Assembly (NCBI GenBank): GCA_049515555.1
Contig: JBEKTY010000068.1
Location: 1 to 38,766, forward strand
Reading direction: 5' to 3'
DNA: 38,766 nt
DNA from: JBEKTY01 sp049515555
Lineage (GTDB): Bacteria > Planctomycetota > Planctomycetia > Pirellulales > Thermoguttaceae
The position numbers and the translations under genes are program-made. The notes below the pieces were generated by a model. The model saw only the letters and a program-made list of their open reading frames with translations, was not told where the DNA came from and searched no databases. Positions 26,032 through 36,006 of the stretch are shown in pieces. Numbering within the stretch: the first letter of the stretch is position 1; every line of letters starts with the position of its first letter.

Positions 26032-28026
26032 CTACTTGCACTTGGCAATCAAGGAGAATGCGCGGCTGAGTCCGGCGTTATTGGTAATGGTGACGATCAC
26101 TCTCGTTTCACCGGCTTGGCCGGGATGCTTGATGGAGAGCTTGCGGGCTCCGTCGTCGCCGGCTTCGATTGATACCGCTTCGGCGGGAAGTGCTTTCAGG
26201 TTCTCAGGCGCAGCCGTCACCTTGATCTGTCCGGCTGGGGTCTCGGCGTCGGAAACCTTGAATGATTTCACCGATGTCGTGCCCGGTTCGACCTCCATGG
26301 ACATGATCAGTGCATCGCAGAACGGCAGCGTGTGCCGGATGCCCGAGCCGTCGGGATTGGTGATCCGCAACGTGTCGAGCGTGTAGCCATCGTTCTTGGG
26401 CAGGACGAGACGCAAAGTGTTGAGGCCCTTTTCAAGATTCAGGGGGAAGGGATTGCTCTGGACGAGTGATCCCTGTTTTCCGGGCGCGTCGGCGAATGTC
26501 GCCGTTCCGACCGGTTCACCATTCAGGAAGACCTCGGGGCCCTTCAGCGTGGTTGAGTTGATCACCCCATTCACTTGGAGCATGAACTTGCCAGGAGCCG
26601 GCGGCGTGATGAAATAGCCGACTTCCCCGCCCCGGCCCCAGAACTGAGTGACGGTGTGCGAGCCGTACGGAGGAATGGCGCCGATGGATTGGCGCCCGCT
26701 GAACTCTCCGGGTACCGCATGGGCGACGACTTTTTCGGGGGCCGCCCGCCAGGACTGGACGCTATCCCAGGCAAGTTGCTCCAGCGCCGTGGTCAGTTCC
26801 GGCGAAAGCACGTGCTTGTCTTTCCCCAACGGAATCGCCGGGATGCCCACCGGACTCTTGCCGTAGATACAAGCGTAATGGACCAGGCCGATGAAGTACC
26901 GCGCCATATCGCTCAGGTGAATTCCATCGTCAAACGCCCTGGCGAAGAAGTCGCCCTTTCCGTAGCCGGGCAACTGTCCCTTATCCATCGCATGCTTGAG
27001 GCAGACGAGCGCATACCCGCCGGGGATGACCGCCACCGGCGGATTGAGCGGGCGCATCTTCTGCACATGGATCGCAGTCTGGACATAGACCCGGTGCAGC
27101 GCGACCACCTGATCCTCCCAAGAGTCCGGCAATCCTTGGTCCCACCATTGACCATAGACCCAAAGACGCACGCCGGGGCTCTTGGTCTTGAATAGATCGT
27201 AGAAGCCGACATACGGGGTTGGCGCGGAGTTATCGCCATTCTGCACGAAACATTGCAGGACGAGATCGGTCACGGGCGCGAACTTGTCGGCGGCATCAAC
27301 CGCAGGCGTGCCGAAGCCCCGTCTCTCGCCGCGAATCACCAGGCTCCAGAGAGCATGGATGGGCGCGCCGGGAATCGTGTTGCGCTCGAACGTGTCGTCG
27401 CCGAAACCGGCGGCCTTCGCGATTTTCTGCGTATATTCGCCCTCGGTGTCGGTCAGGCTGTTGCCCATGTGGAAATGGCAGCGAGCGCCATTGCGGCGCT
27501 CTCCGCCCGTGGTGGCCACGGGGACCGTTGTGCTCGGCAGTTCCATCAACTCGATGCCCACGTACACATCGTCGGCCATGGAAGCCTCGAAGAAGGTCCT
27601 GGGATCTCCGTCAAATGCCTTGTCGAAGGTGTTCTTGCCGTTGTCCCGCGAGCCGTCGATGCCGAAGGTGCGGCCGATCAGCTTTGTGTCATCGTGGCAA
27701 AACTCCAGTTCCGCCACGTTGCACCATGAGTCCTTCGGAGCGAAATAACGCAGATAGCGATAGACCTTGGTGTTCTTGAATTCGACCTCCAGCCACTTGC
27801 CCTCCTGGGCATCTTCGGCAACCGTGGCCAGATCGACGAAATCGGCAGTCGGCCCGCTATCAGAGCCTTGGATGATGGCCCCTTTGACCAACTTGGGAAA
27901 TCCTGCGCGAGGAAGAACACGGACACGGTTGCAGGCCAGACGCTCCGCCGCGGGAGGCGTAGCAGCCTGCGCCACAGTGAGTGACGTGCAGACGCCGACC
28001 AGGCATGAAATAGTCAACTTACGCAT
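26032..28026 (-). CDS. Secreted SGNH/GDSL-like hydrolase with beta-sandwich domains
   Basis: The protein is 664 residues with a leader (ISCLVGVCTSLTVAQAAT) and AGGAG eight bases before ATG 28026. Residues about 30-165 resemble a discoidin-type sandwich (DLATVAEDAQEGKWLEVEF, YRYLRYFAPKDSWCNVAEL). The central part carries SGNH-type blocks: the nucleophile serine in HMGNSLTDT near 188, and the Asp-x-x-His pair in DDGIHLSDMARYF near 367. A beta-sandwich module follows (about 470-560, FMLQVNGVINSTT, EVFLNGEPVG), then an Ig-like tail. SGNH enzymes on such loci typically remove acetyl or other esters from polysaccharides, which fits the GH127 and GH2 enzymes in the window. The substrate is unknown. 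It is placed between propeller paralogues 3 and 2, 45 and 53 bp from them. Confidence 0.75.
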   Translation of the reverse strand: MRKLTISCLVGVCTSLTVAQAATPPAAERLACNRVRVLPRAGFPKLVKGAIIQGSDSGPTADFVDLATVAEDAQEGKWLEVEFKNTKVYRYLRYFAPKDSWCNVAELEFCHDDTKLIGRTFGIDGSRDNGKNTFDKAFDGDPRTFFEASMADDVYVGIELMELPSTTVPVATTGGERRNGARCHFHMGNSLTDTEGEYTQKIAKAAGFGDDTFERNTIPGAPIHALWSLVIRGERRGFGTPAVDAADKFAPVTDLVLQCFVQNGDNSAPTPYVGFYDLFKTKSPGVRLWVYGQWWDQGLPDSWEDQVVALHRVYVQTAIHVQKMRPLNPPVAVIPGGYALVCLKHAMDKGQLPGYGKGDFFARAFDDGIHLSDMARYFIGLVHYACIYGKSPVGIPAIPLGKDKHVLSPELTTALEQLAWDSVQSWRAAPEKVVAHAVPGEFSGRQSIGAIPPYGSHTVTQFWGRGGEVGYFITPPAPGKFMLQVNGVINSTTLKGPEVFLNGEPVGTATFADAPGKQGSLVQSNPFPLNLEKGLNTLRLVLPKNDGYTLDTLRITNPDGSGIRHTLPFCDALIMSMEVEPGTTSVKSFKVSDAETPAGQIKVTAAPENLKALPAEAVSIEAGDDGARKLSIKHPGQAGETRVIVTITNNAGLSRAFSLIAKCK

Positions 28027-28071
28027 GGAACTTTCTCCTGGAATCTCTTGGGCCTGATTCTACGTATCTTC

Positions 28072-31000
28072 CTATCTTGTCCCTTCTCCGACGCAGGCTA
28101 TACCGCCGTCGAGCAGTTGCACCACCAGGCTGCCGTCACGGGCCACCGCCAGACCATCCATTACCGGTTCAGAAGGCAGGGAGACACGCCATCGTTCAGA
28201 GCCGTCAGCGCGATTGAAGGCAATTAGCTGGCACGGCTTGTCATTCGGCAGCGGATCGAGCGGCAAGGCGTGGGCACGCGGTGAATACCCATAGCCTTCC
28301 ATGCGTTTCGCCAGACGCTGCTCGTCGTTGATCGGATCGTTCACTGCCAGCACGGCATCGGCAGTCAGCAGCATCGCCAACCAGCGGCTGCCCGACGGCC
28401 CGTCAATGCGCCAGCGCTCGGCCGGCGTACGGCTGGCCATGCAGGTGCCGATCGGCGTGTCCTTGGCCCCCTTCTCGCTTGCCAGCACCGGCTTCGCCCG
28501 ATCGTCGCAGGCTGCAAGGAAGGAGGCGCGGTCGAGGACGATCAGGGTGCGGTAGGTGCGGGGGTCCCAGGTCTTCTTGAAGCTGGGGAAGCGGCCGGTG
28601 ATGAGCACCAACTCATGATCCCAGCTCGGCATGAGTGGCATGCCCCAGACGCCGGTGTCCTTGGCCTCATTCCACGCGCGCGTGCCAGGACCATTCTTAC
28701 CCGGCTCGGGGAGGATAGCGCCCTTGCCATCGAGGCCGGCGATATAGGCGTTCTGCTTCACATCCGACCAATCGGTGCTGTGCTGCTCGGACCAGAAGCG
28801 GCGTCCGCCCCAGATCAGGTGGTCGCCGATCACACCCGTCACGCGAGCAAGTAGTTGGTTGACCGGGTTGGGAAAGATATAGGGATAGCGCCGATCCACG
28901 GTCACGGTGCCGTCGGCCAAGCTGAAGGCATTGCCCCGGACCCAAAGCCGACCCTGGGCGATGGTCATGGCCCCGACCGTCTCCAAGCCAAAGCGGCTGG
29001 GATCGAGCATGCCACAGGTAGTGTTTTGCCAGCGGATATGCCCACTGGCCGCGTCCAGTGCCACCACCACGGTGCCATCGATGTGCTGCAGGCAGGCGGC
29101 GGCATAGACCACGCCATCCTCCACGACGATATCGCTGCTCACCGGCCAACTCGATAGCAGGTGGCCCCAAGCCATCACCCGGCGCTCGGCATGGGCTAGG
29201 CGGAAGCTCCAGCGCAGCACCCCGTCACCGGCATCAAGGCAGCGCAGCACCCCATCACCACCGCCGACATACAACCGGCCATCGGCGTAAGCCGGCGCCA
29301 CCAGGATGCGGCTGCCGGTGTGGAAGACCCATCGGAGTTTGCCATCAGAAAGGCCGAGACAACGCACCGCGCCATCGGCGCTGGCGGCATAGACCGCATC
29401 GCCCACAGCCAGCGGCTGTGGTGATTCCCACTCCGGCATTGTGTCGGCGGACTGGCGCGGCGGGTTGGCGAAGGGCGCTGGATGATGCCATTTCCAACGC
29501 AGCGCAGCGGTGGCGGGCAAGGTTGCGGCGGAGGCATTGCCGCGTGCCACGGCGCCCCGGTAGGCTGGCCAGTCTTGGGGTTCGACAGCCGGACCGGGAC
29601 GCCCCGGCGTGCCCGTGGTCCGGCTGGCGGCCTCGTCCAGCGGCGCGGTGACCAGCGCCGCCGCCGCACCAGCCGACACTTGGGCCATGTTGCCCCGCTC
29701 GGTGTGTTCGCAGGCGCACTGGTAGCCGGTCTGCAGATACAAGCCGCCGGCAATCTGCGATCCGGAACCACAGGCGCTCTTGTGTTGATCGTCGCGGGTA
29801 AGATCGGTGCGGCTGCCGAAGATCCACGAGAGGCCCATCTGGCTGCACACAAAATCCGGGGTCATACTCCACACCCCACACCCACCGGGAACCTTGATCT
29901 CCGCTTCCCTGCCCTTCTTTACGCCCGTATGTAAATCAAAGGCGGTGCCACGCACGTACAAGGTATCGCCGCTGGCCAGGGGATGGCCGTGGCAAGATAA
30001 AGGCAAGCGGTACAAGACGCGGCCATCGGCCGGATCGACCGCGATGGGACCGATACGAACCGGGTAGAAGACCACCGCCTGCGGCGTCACCAGAGTGGTG
30101 CCGCTGTGGCCTAGAGCTCCGTCCCATACGTGGAGATTGAGTTTGTCCTGCTCCTGCTCCTTTATCGCTTCGGCCAAGGCGGGATTGCGCCAGCGCGGCT
30201 TGCCGGTGGCGCCATCAAGGCAGACCCCGGCACTGTCAACGGCGAGATAATAGATGGCGCCGTTGCCAACGCTGACCAGGAACTCATAGGCGTTGTCCTG
30301 CTCCTCGGTAGAGGTCCACAGGGTCTTGCCGGTTCTGAGGTCGAGGGCACCGAAGCCGTGCCCCAGACCAATATGCTTGGGGCCGATGGGCCTGGTCTCC
30401 ACATTGGGAGCACCGCTGTTGCTGAGGGCGCCGAAGGGATTGACCGCCATCTTCCAAGTCTCTCCCGGCAACTGCCTCGCGTCCGCCGCGCCGGACATCA
30501 GATACAGACGGCCATCGGCAATGGCCAGCCACTTGAGTGCATCGCCGGCTAGCGCCGAGGCATTCCAATCGCCCAGGTCCTTACCCGTGTGCAGATCAAA
30601 GCGCTGCACGGCCTTGCCTTTGGGAGCGATGACATAAAGGACGTTGCCGTGGATGGCCATCGGCGAGGTCAGGCCCGCGTATTGGAAATACGGATCCATT
30701 TCCTTGATCCACAACACCTGGCCGTTGTTGAGATCGCGGGCAACGAGGGCGTTGTCGTTGCGGACAAAAATGCGCTGGGCGGTGATGCTGGGGACGCCCT
30801 CAGTAACAGCGATATACACGCCGACGCCGACCAGGATCATGCCGCCGCCATCGAGGTAGGGCTTGCCCATCCATTGCGTCATCGGCGGCCAGGCAAAGGC
30901 CCGATCGTTCGAAACCGCGTTGCCGCTGGCGTCGAAGAAGCGATGCGTCCACGGCGCGGACTTTGGCACCGATCCGCGCACGATGGTGGCGAACAGCCCG

Positions 31001-31548
31001 AGGGCATCCTCATGCACGTCGGCCGCACCCGCCTTCTTCGCCCAGGCTTCGAGCGCAGCACGGCCGAGGGTACCGGGCACGGCAGCAGCCTTGCCCACCA
31101 CCAGCCGGCCACCATCCGGCGCCACCTGGTCGAGCAGGGCGGCGCCGTCGAGTTTCGCCAGCACGCCATCGGTGACGCGCACCAGGGTCAGGAGATTGGC
31201 GCTGCGCGGCGCGGTGACCGCACTGGTGAAACCGGCCTGCGCTACCACCACCCGCCCGCCGAGCAGCCCGGCCGCCTCCGCCGCGACGCAGGCACGTTGC
31301 ACCGCCGGCTGGCCCGCCTCCTGGGCGACGACCAGGAATTGCGAGGCCCGCGCCAGGGCCAAGGCGAGCGGGCCGCCCTCAGGCAGCACGGCCAGGCCGC
31401 GCGGATTGTCAACGCGGCCAGACTGGCCGACCAGCCAGCGGGCCAGGAGGTCATTGTCCTGGGCGGTGACACTATCCGCGAAGGTTATTGCCGACAGCGT
31501 AAAACAAACTGCAAGCGAGAGGTTGCGGAAAGAATAACTCGTATTCAT
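28072..31548 (-). CDS. Giant secreted PQQ-type beta-propeller with methyltransferase-like N-terminus (paralogue 3)
   Basis: At 1158 residues this is the largest complete paralogue. GGAG stands eight bases before ATG 31548 and a leader ends near DSVTAQD. The methyltransferase-like region (about 35-195) is more eroded than in paralogue 2: the glycine loop has become LPEGGPLALALA and the acidic position after the second strand is weak. A conserved bridge (WTHRFFDASGNAVSNDRAF) leads to the first propeller half. The three-Cys segment appears as KSACG, then YQCACEH near 611. The second half includes AHAERR near 786 and classic PQQ-blade strands such as YAASADGAVRCLGLSDGKL. The C-terminus ends in a blade (LVVQLLDGGIACVGEG) very like that of paralogue 2. 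The gene is 49 bp downstream of the LacI-type regulator, which probably belongs to the same transcript. Confidence 0.87.
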   Translation of the reverse strand: MNTSYSFRNLSLAVCFTLSAITFADSVTAQDNDLLARWLVGQSGRVDNPRGLAVLPEGGPLALALARASQFLVVAQEAGQPAVQRACVAAEAAGLLGGRVVVAQAGFTSAVTAPRSANLLTLVRVTDGVLAKLDGAALLDQVAPDGGRLVVGKAAAVPGTLGRAALEAWAKKAGAADVHEDALGLFATIVRGSVPKSAPWTHRFFDASGNAVSNDRAFAWPPMTQWMGKPYLDGGGMILVGVGVYIAVTEGVPSITAQRIFVRNDNALVARDLNNGQVLWIKEMDPYFQYAGLTSPMAIHGNVLYVIAPKGKAVQRFDLHTGKDLGDWNASALAGDALKWLAIADGRLYLMSGAADARQLPGETWKMAVNPFGALSNSGAPNVETRPIGPKHIGLGHGFGALDLRTGKTLWTSTEEQDNAYEFLVSVGNGAIYYLAVDSAGVCLDGATGKPRWRNPALAEAIKEQEQDKLNLHVWDGALGHSGTTLVTPQAVVFYPVRIGPIAVDPADGRVLYRLPLSCHGHPLASGDTLYVRGTAFDLHTGVKKGREAEIKVPGGCGVWSMTPDFVCSQMGLSWIFGSRTDLTRDDQHKSACGSGSQIAGGLYLQTGYQCACEHTERGNMAQVSAGAAAALVTAPLDEAASRTTGTPGRPGPAVEPQDWPAYRGAVARGNASAATLPATAALRWKWHHPAPFANPPRQSADTMPEWESPQPLAVGDAVYAASADGAVRCLGLSDGKLRWVFHTGSRILVAPAYADGRLYVGGGDGVLRCLDAGDGVLRWSFRLAHAERRVMAWGHLLSSWPVSSDIVVEDGVVYAAACLQHIDGTVVVALDAASGHIRWQNTTCGMLDPSRFGLETVGAMTIAQGRLWVRGNAFSLADGTVTVDRRYPYIFPNPVNQLLARVTGVIGDHLIWGGRRFWSEQHSTDWSDVKQNAYIAGLDGKGAILPEPGKNGPGTRAWNEAKDTGVWGMPLMPSWDHELVLITGRFPSFKKTWDPRTYRTLIVLDRASFLAACDDRAKPVLASEKGAKDTPIGTCMASRTPAERWRIDGPSGSRWLAMLLTADAVLAVNDPINDEQRLAKRMEGYGYSPRAHALPLDPLPNDKPCQLIAFNRADGSERWRVSLPSEPVMDGLAVARDGSLVVQLLDGGIACVGEGTR

Positions 31549-31597
31549 GGATGACGCTCCACGACGACTACACGGGCATGGTTAGCGTTGCGGTGGG

Positions 31598-32665
31598 TCA
31601 AGGTCTCGGTGATAAGGGGCCGGTGCTCTTGCGAATGATTAGTTCACACGAAATTCGGCGCCGTGAGCCGCGCAGGTTGCTCCAACCGGTCGGATCGTTG
31701 AACATTTCCAGGATCATCTCGACAGCCAGGGCGCCGAGTTTGTCCATCATGAGGCTGACTGCGGTCATTGGAGGCCAGGCGACCGCGGCGTAGAAGTCGT
31801 CGAAGCCGGCAACCGACAGATCTTCAGGGATTCGAATTCCCCGCTCGGCCGCCAGCGCATAAACACCGAGGGCGGCCGCCTCGTTATAGGCCACCACGGC
31901 CGTTGCCTTCTGCAAGCCGCCGCCCGGCAAGGATCGGAACTTCGCCCAAACCGCTTCGATCTGATCTTCCTTCTTGGTGAGCCGCGACAGAGAGTAACCG
32001 ACGCCGATCATTTCAGCTTTGAAACCCCTCGCATCCATAGCGACCTGAAAAGCCTTGCGGCGCCGCGTCTCGTAGTAATCGCGTGTATCACCGGGTCCTA
32101 CCCAGAGGAATCGCGTGTGTCCCAATGCGCTCAGGTGCTCGACAACGCAAGCGACGCCAATGGTGTCATCCACCTCGACCACGGGCAACTGGGTCGGCTT
32201 GGGGTAAGCCATCAGGACGATCGGGGCCTGCCGCGCCTCCAGTTGCTTGACCAGAGGCGGCGTGAGAGAAAACGGCGGAACCACCAGCCCGTCAATCCGC
32301 CTTTCATCGAGCGCCTCGAGCCCGCTCTGGATCGGCGACTGGCCGCGTCGGGCGCCCAGAGTGACGAGTTGATAGCCATGGTCCAAGGCTGCGGCCGTCA
32401 TACCCGCGTTCATGACACCCCACAGGTGTGCGTTCTCCAGGCTCTGAGTAAGGCTGCCCGCCAGGCTGCCGATGGCGTATCCTCGCCCCGATTGCAGGCT
32501 GCGAGCCAGGTGGTTGGGCCGGTAGCCTAATTTGCGGCTGGCCGCCAGTACGCGTTCTCGGCAGTTTTCGCTAATGCGGTAATGCTCGGCGCCGTGACGC
32601 AGGACCTTGCTCGCCGTCCCGACGCTGACTTCTGCCGCCCGGGCCACATCGTGAAGTGTAATCAT
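31598..32665 (-). CDS. LacI-family transcriptional regulator
   Basis: The protein is 355 residues. ATG 32665 is chosen because it opens directly with the LacI helix-turn-helix (MITLHDVARAAEVSVGTAS) and GAGG lies seven bases ahead; a longer frame would add ten unrelated residues. The hinge helix is seen as YRPNHLARSLQSGRG. Residues 65-355 form the periplasmic-binding-protein-like effector domain: the strand RIDGLVVPP, VEHLSALGHTRFLWVGPG, and near the end RIPEDLSVAGFDDFYAA. This class binds a sugar or sugar derivative and releases DNA. It sits between two propeller genes, 73 bp after one and 49 bp before the next, and a palindrome covers its promoter region. The likely targets are its own gene and neighbouring propeller genes. 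Confidence 0.93.
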   Translation of the reverse strand: MITLHDVARAAEVSVGTASKVLRHGAEHYRISENCRERVLAASRKLGYRPNHLARSLQSGRGYAIGSLAGSLTQSLENAHLWGVMNAGMTAAALDHGYQLVTLGARRGQSPIQSGLEALDERRIDGLVVPPFSLTPPLVKQLEARQAPIVLMAYPKPTQLPVVEVDDTIGVACVVEHLSALGHTRFLWVGPGDTRDYYETRRRKAFQVAMDARGFKAEMIGVGYSLSRLTKKEDQIEAVWAKFRSLPGGGLQKATAVVAYNEAAALGVYALAAERGIRIPEDLSVAGFDDFYAAVAWPPMTAVSLMMDKLGALAVEMILEMFNDPTGWSNLRGSRRRISCELIIRKSTGPLSPRP

Positions 32666-32676
32666 AGTCGACCTCG

Positions 32677-32694
32677 TGCAAAAACGTTTGCGCA
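32677..32694. promoter_or_regulatory. LacI-type operator upstream of the LacI-family gene
   Basis: TGCAAAAACGTTTGCGCA is an 18-bp palindrome centred on ACGT, with seven of nine pairs matching. It lies 12 bases before the LacI-family start. Position, length and the central CG all fit a LacI-family autoregulatory operator. It partly resembles the cre/PurR class of sites. The same GCAAACGTT core recurs at the start of propeller paralogue 1. Confidence 0.6.
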
Positions 32695-32738
32695 ATGATC
32701 ATGGCTTGGCCGGGCTGGGAAGTCAAGCAACCGCGCAG

Positions 32739-35700
32739 CTATTCCTTGGCGGTCACGATGGCAAGACTTCCATCGCGCAAGGTCAGCACCCACGAGCCGT
32801 CGGCCGCGGGGGCCAGGCCGTTGAAGACCGGCTCGCCGGGCAGTGCCACGCTCCAGCGCTGTTTGCCGGTGGCGCGGTCGAAAGCGGCCAGTTTCCAGCC
32901 GGCAAAGCCGGGATGTTCGCCGTACTTGATTCCTTCGGCGGGCCGCGTTTCGCCGGCCACTACTACAGCAGCATCCGGACACAGCGCAACGGCATTGATG
33001 TCGGCTTCCGCGCGGCGCCACCGCGCTAGCGCCATATCCAGGGACGTGTTGCCGCTGGTCTGCTTCTTGAAGAGCTCATTCTGGCTCAGCTTTTCGCGCC
33101 TGGGTGCCTCCGGGCTGCCGCTGTCCGGGCCGTCCCCGTGCCTTCCGTTGACCAGGGCGTCGAACTGCCCCTTCCATGCCTCAAGAGTCCATAGGCTCAA
33201 TCCAATGGTAGCTTCGTGGTAAGCGCTTCTCGCAACTCCTCCAACCACGAGCAGTTCGCTGCCGGCCAGTGCCGGAGCGATCTGGCTGTTGGGGATGGCA
33301 TTGGGCGGGTGCGGCAGGCCGGGAACCTGCCCGTTCTCGTTGATTCTCAAGGCGACGAACTTCGCCCCGCTGTTGTCGTGGCGAATGTCGGGATTCCCCA
33401 GCAGCGGAAATCCGCCCTGCAGAACCAGGTGGTCGTCCACGACAAGAATGTCCCGCCCCGCCGTCGCAAACCAGGTCCCGAAATTCCAGTATGTTTTCTG
33501 GAAGGCCACCATGTCGGTGGTCATGGGAAGCCGCCGGCCCGACTCGGTGTCGAAGATCACCGGGACGCCCAGGTAGTCCCGCGCCCAGAGATTCTTCCCG
33601 ACCATCGCCAGTTGCCCCGCGGGCGCGAAGGCCGGATCGTCGCGCCCCAGGTAAAGATCGAGGAAATGGTTGTTGTCGGGCTTGGTCCAATGCCGCCAGC
33701 GCGGCCGGCCGGTCGCAGCATCCAGCGCGAAGGTTACGACGCCGTTTTGCATCCATTGCCCGGCCACGCCATACACGGTTCCTTCGTGGACGAGCGCCGC
33801 CGTCAGGGGCCAACTGCTCATCATCTTGCCATAGACCATCATCCGCCGCTCGGCCGGCGCGCCGCGCCATCGCCACACGAGTTCTCCACTGGCGGCATCG
33901 AGGCAGTACAGCCAGCCGTCGCAACTCCCAAAATACACGCGCCCGTCGGCAACCGTGGGCGCCGTGAGAACCGCTCCGCCGGTCCAGGATGACCAGGCCC
34001 GTTTGCCATCGCCCATTCTGACGGCCCGGACCGCCCCGTCGCTCGCCCCATAGAAAGCCATTTCGCCCGCGGTCACCGGCGGCGTCGGCCGCTCCAGCCA
34101 TTCCATGCGGTGCATGTCGCAACCTTCCGGCACCGGAAAAGGCCGATCTAACTTCGCGATCCAGCGAACGCGCGGCGCAAGGCCGGCAGAGATCGCCGCG
34201 GCCCCGCTATGCCGCACGTCGCCGCGATACTGCGGCCAATCACCGGCCGCCGCACGGAGCACGCCGTCCGGCGCCGACCCGGTTTCCAGCGGATGCTGCG
34301 GCGATTGTTTCACCTGACGTAGAACGCCGCCGGCCGGAGCCAGTCCGCCCGCTCCCCGCAAAACGGGCCAGCAATCGCATTGGCTGGGCATGACAACGAC
34401 CACGCCTCCCGCGGCGTAGATCCCGACCCCGCAGGGTGATCTCATTCCGAAAGCCACGTGCCCCAGGCCCGTTTTCAGTGCCGGGACCCAGGTCGAGATG
34501 CCGCACCACCCCCCGAGAAAATGCGTCCTCTCAAGCAACTCCCCAGTTGATCCATCAAGAGCCCCGGCAGGACAATAGAAGCGGTCCCCCACGAAGAAGT
34601 TCTTGGGCCCTGCCGCCTTGTTCTTCCACAGCAGTTTCCCGTCCGCGGCGTTGAAGACAAGGCCGCTGCCGATTTCCGGCAGCGACAACTGCAATTGCCC
34701 GGCCGGCCCCACGATCAAGGTGCTGACCGCCTCGGTATTGGGGTTGCGGATCGGCTTTCTTGTCAGGTTCGCGATCCAAGCGGGATCCCGGTTCTCCCAC
34801 AGTGGTTCTCCGTGCTCGTCCAGGCAGGCCAACCGCGTCTTTTCGCTGTAGAAGAAGGTCTTCCCCTCTCGCAGGGCGATGGTTCGGTAATCGATGGCTG
34901 CCGGTTCCTCGTGCCGCCACAGTTGGCGATTGCCCCGCAAATCCCAGGCCACCAGCGTGCGGCCGGCGGCGGCCTGTTTTTGTCGGATGTCGGCGTTCGA
35001 TCCGGCGAGTATCCAAGTGTAGGCCTTGCGAACAGGCAACTGCTCGCCCAGCAGCACGTGAAGCCGACCTCGGTCGATCCCCAGCCACTTCACGCTCAGA
35101 TGCGTGTCCTCGCTCAGGGTAATGGCCGGCAGGTCTTCCCCCGTCTCGGCGCTGATCGCCAAGACGCGGCCGGCATCGCCCGCCGCGAGGTAAACCCGAT
35201 CGGCATCCAAGGCGCAAATCGGCTGATCCGGCTCCAGGTCCCTAGGCAGTTCGCGCTCCCAGAGAATCTGACCATTGTAGAGACTACGCGCAAGCAGTTT
35301 GCCGGCCACCGCTTTGCGGTCGGAATTCTTGACGACCCAATCGGACAACTCGATCCGCCGTCCGCCGGCCACGAGCATTGCCCCCTGGTAACTTGTCTGC
35401 ATGGGCATTGCCAGGTATTGGAGCATCGCTGGCATGGAGAAGGCCGTGTCGCTGGAGACGGGATTGTTGTCCGGACCGTGCAGCCGGTGTGTCCAATCAT
35501 TGCTACCCGGCAGCGCCGGTTTCGTCAGCAGTCGGCCGCCGACGATCGCGCGGCCGCGGACTGGCGCCAGCACGCGCAGCACTTCCGCCTCGGGCGTTGC
35601 ATCCGAGGCGATGACCAGGTCCAGCAGATTGTCGGCGTGCGGCAGGCAGTCCGGCCCGCCCTGCTCCACATACAGGGTCCGACCGAGCAATCCTGTCTTC

Positions 35701-36005
35701 GCAGCCTTCTGCCGGACATCCTCGACCTGTTTCTTCTCGGCCAACAGCACGTGGATGACCCATCTCTTGTTACGAGCCAGGGCAAGAGCGGTATCCACGT
35801 ACTCAGGCCGGGTGATGCAGGCCACGCCACCCCCCGCTTTGGTCACTTGCTCAAGAGCTGTCAGTCTGCCGGGCAGTTCGCCACCACCAGCACGCGCATC
35901 GGCCTTGCTAGGCGCGGTTTTCGGCGAGGAACCGGCCGGTTCTTCAGCCGCGAAACCAGCGGTGGCGCTAGCGAAGATCAACAGAAGGCAATAGGCGTGT
36001 TTCAT
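32739..36005 (-). CDS. Giant secreted PQQ-type beta-propeller with methyltransferase-like N-terminus (paralogue 4)
   Basis: The protein is 1088 residues with a leader (LLLIFASATAGFAAEEP). The start at 36005 has no clear ribosome site and is separated by one base from the stop of paralogue 5, so coupled translation is likely. The Rossmann-like region (about 45-190) keeps the fold order (VIHVLLAEKKQ, NLLDLVIASDA, RVLAPVRGRAIVG), but the glycine loop is gone (GGVACITRPEYVD), so SAM binding there seems unlikely. The first propeller half follows the bridge WTHRLHGPDNNPVSSDTAF. The three-Cys segment is RSPCG, then SQCDCW near 542, and APAERR is near 715. Many blades show the ALDAATGRPRW type of strand. 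A low-complexity acidic stretch near 980 (NGRHGDGPDSGSPEA) forms a loop. Role as for the other paralogues; not established. Confidence 0.87.
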   Translation of the reverse strand: MKHAYCLLLIFASATAGFAAEEPAGSSPKTAPSKADARAGGGELPGRLTALEQVTKAGGGVACITRPEYVDTALALARNKRWVIHVLLAEKKQVEDVRQKAAKTGLLGRTLYVEQGGPDCLPHADNLLDLVIASDATPEAEVLRVLAPVRGRAIVGGRLLTKPALPGSNDWTHRLHGPDNNPVSSDTAFSMPAMLQYLAMPMQTSYQGAMLVAGGRRIELSDWVVKNSDRKAVAGKLLARSLYNGQILWERELPRDLEPDQPICALDADRVYLAAGDAGRVLAISAETGEDLPAITLSEDTHLSVKWLGIDRGRLHVLLGEQLPVRKAYTWILAGSNADIRQKQAAAGRTLVAWDLRGNRQLWRHEEPAAIDYRTIALREGKTFFYSEKTRLACLDEHGEPLWENRDPAWIANLTRKPIRNPNTEAVSTLIVGPAGQLQLSLPEIGSGLVFNAADGKLLWKNKAAGPKNFFVGDRFYCPAGALDGSTGELLERTHFLGGWCGISTWVPALKTGLGHVAFGMRSPCGVGIYAAGGVVVVMPSQCDCWPVLRGAGGLAPAGGVLRQVKQSPQHPLETGSAPDGVLRAAAGDWPQYRGDVRHSGAAAISAGLAPRVRWIAKLDRPFPVPEGCDMHRMEWLERPTPPVTAGEMAFYGASDGAVRAVRMGDGKRAWSSWTGGAVLTAPTVADGRVYFGSCDGWLYCLDAASGELVWRWRGAPAERRMMVYGKMMSSWPLTAALVHEGTVYGVAGQWMQNGVVTFALDAATGRPRWRHWTKPDNNHFLDLYLGRDDPAFAPAGQLAMVGKNLWARDYLGVPVIFDTESGRRLPMTTDMVAFQKTYWNFGTWFATAGRDILVVDDHLVLQGGFPLLGNPDIRHDNSGAKFVALRINENGQVPGLPHPPNAIPNSQIAPALAGSELLVVGGVARSAYHEATIGLSLWTLEAWKGQFDALVNGRHGDGPDSGSPEAPRREKLSQNELFKKQTSGNTSLDMALARWRRAEADINAVALCPDAAVVVAGETRPAEGIKYGEHPGFAGWKLAAFDRATGKQRWSVALPGEPVFNGLAPAADGSWVLTLRDGSLAIVTAKE

Positions 36006-36006
36006 A

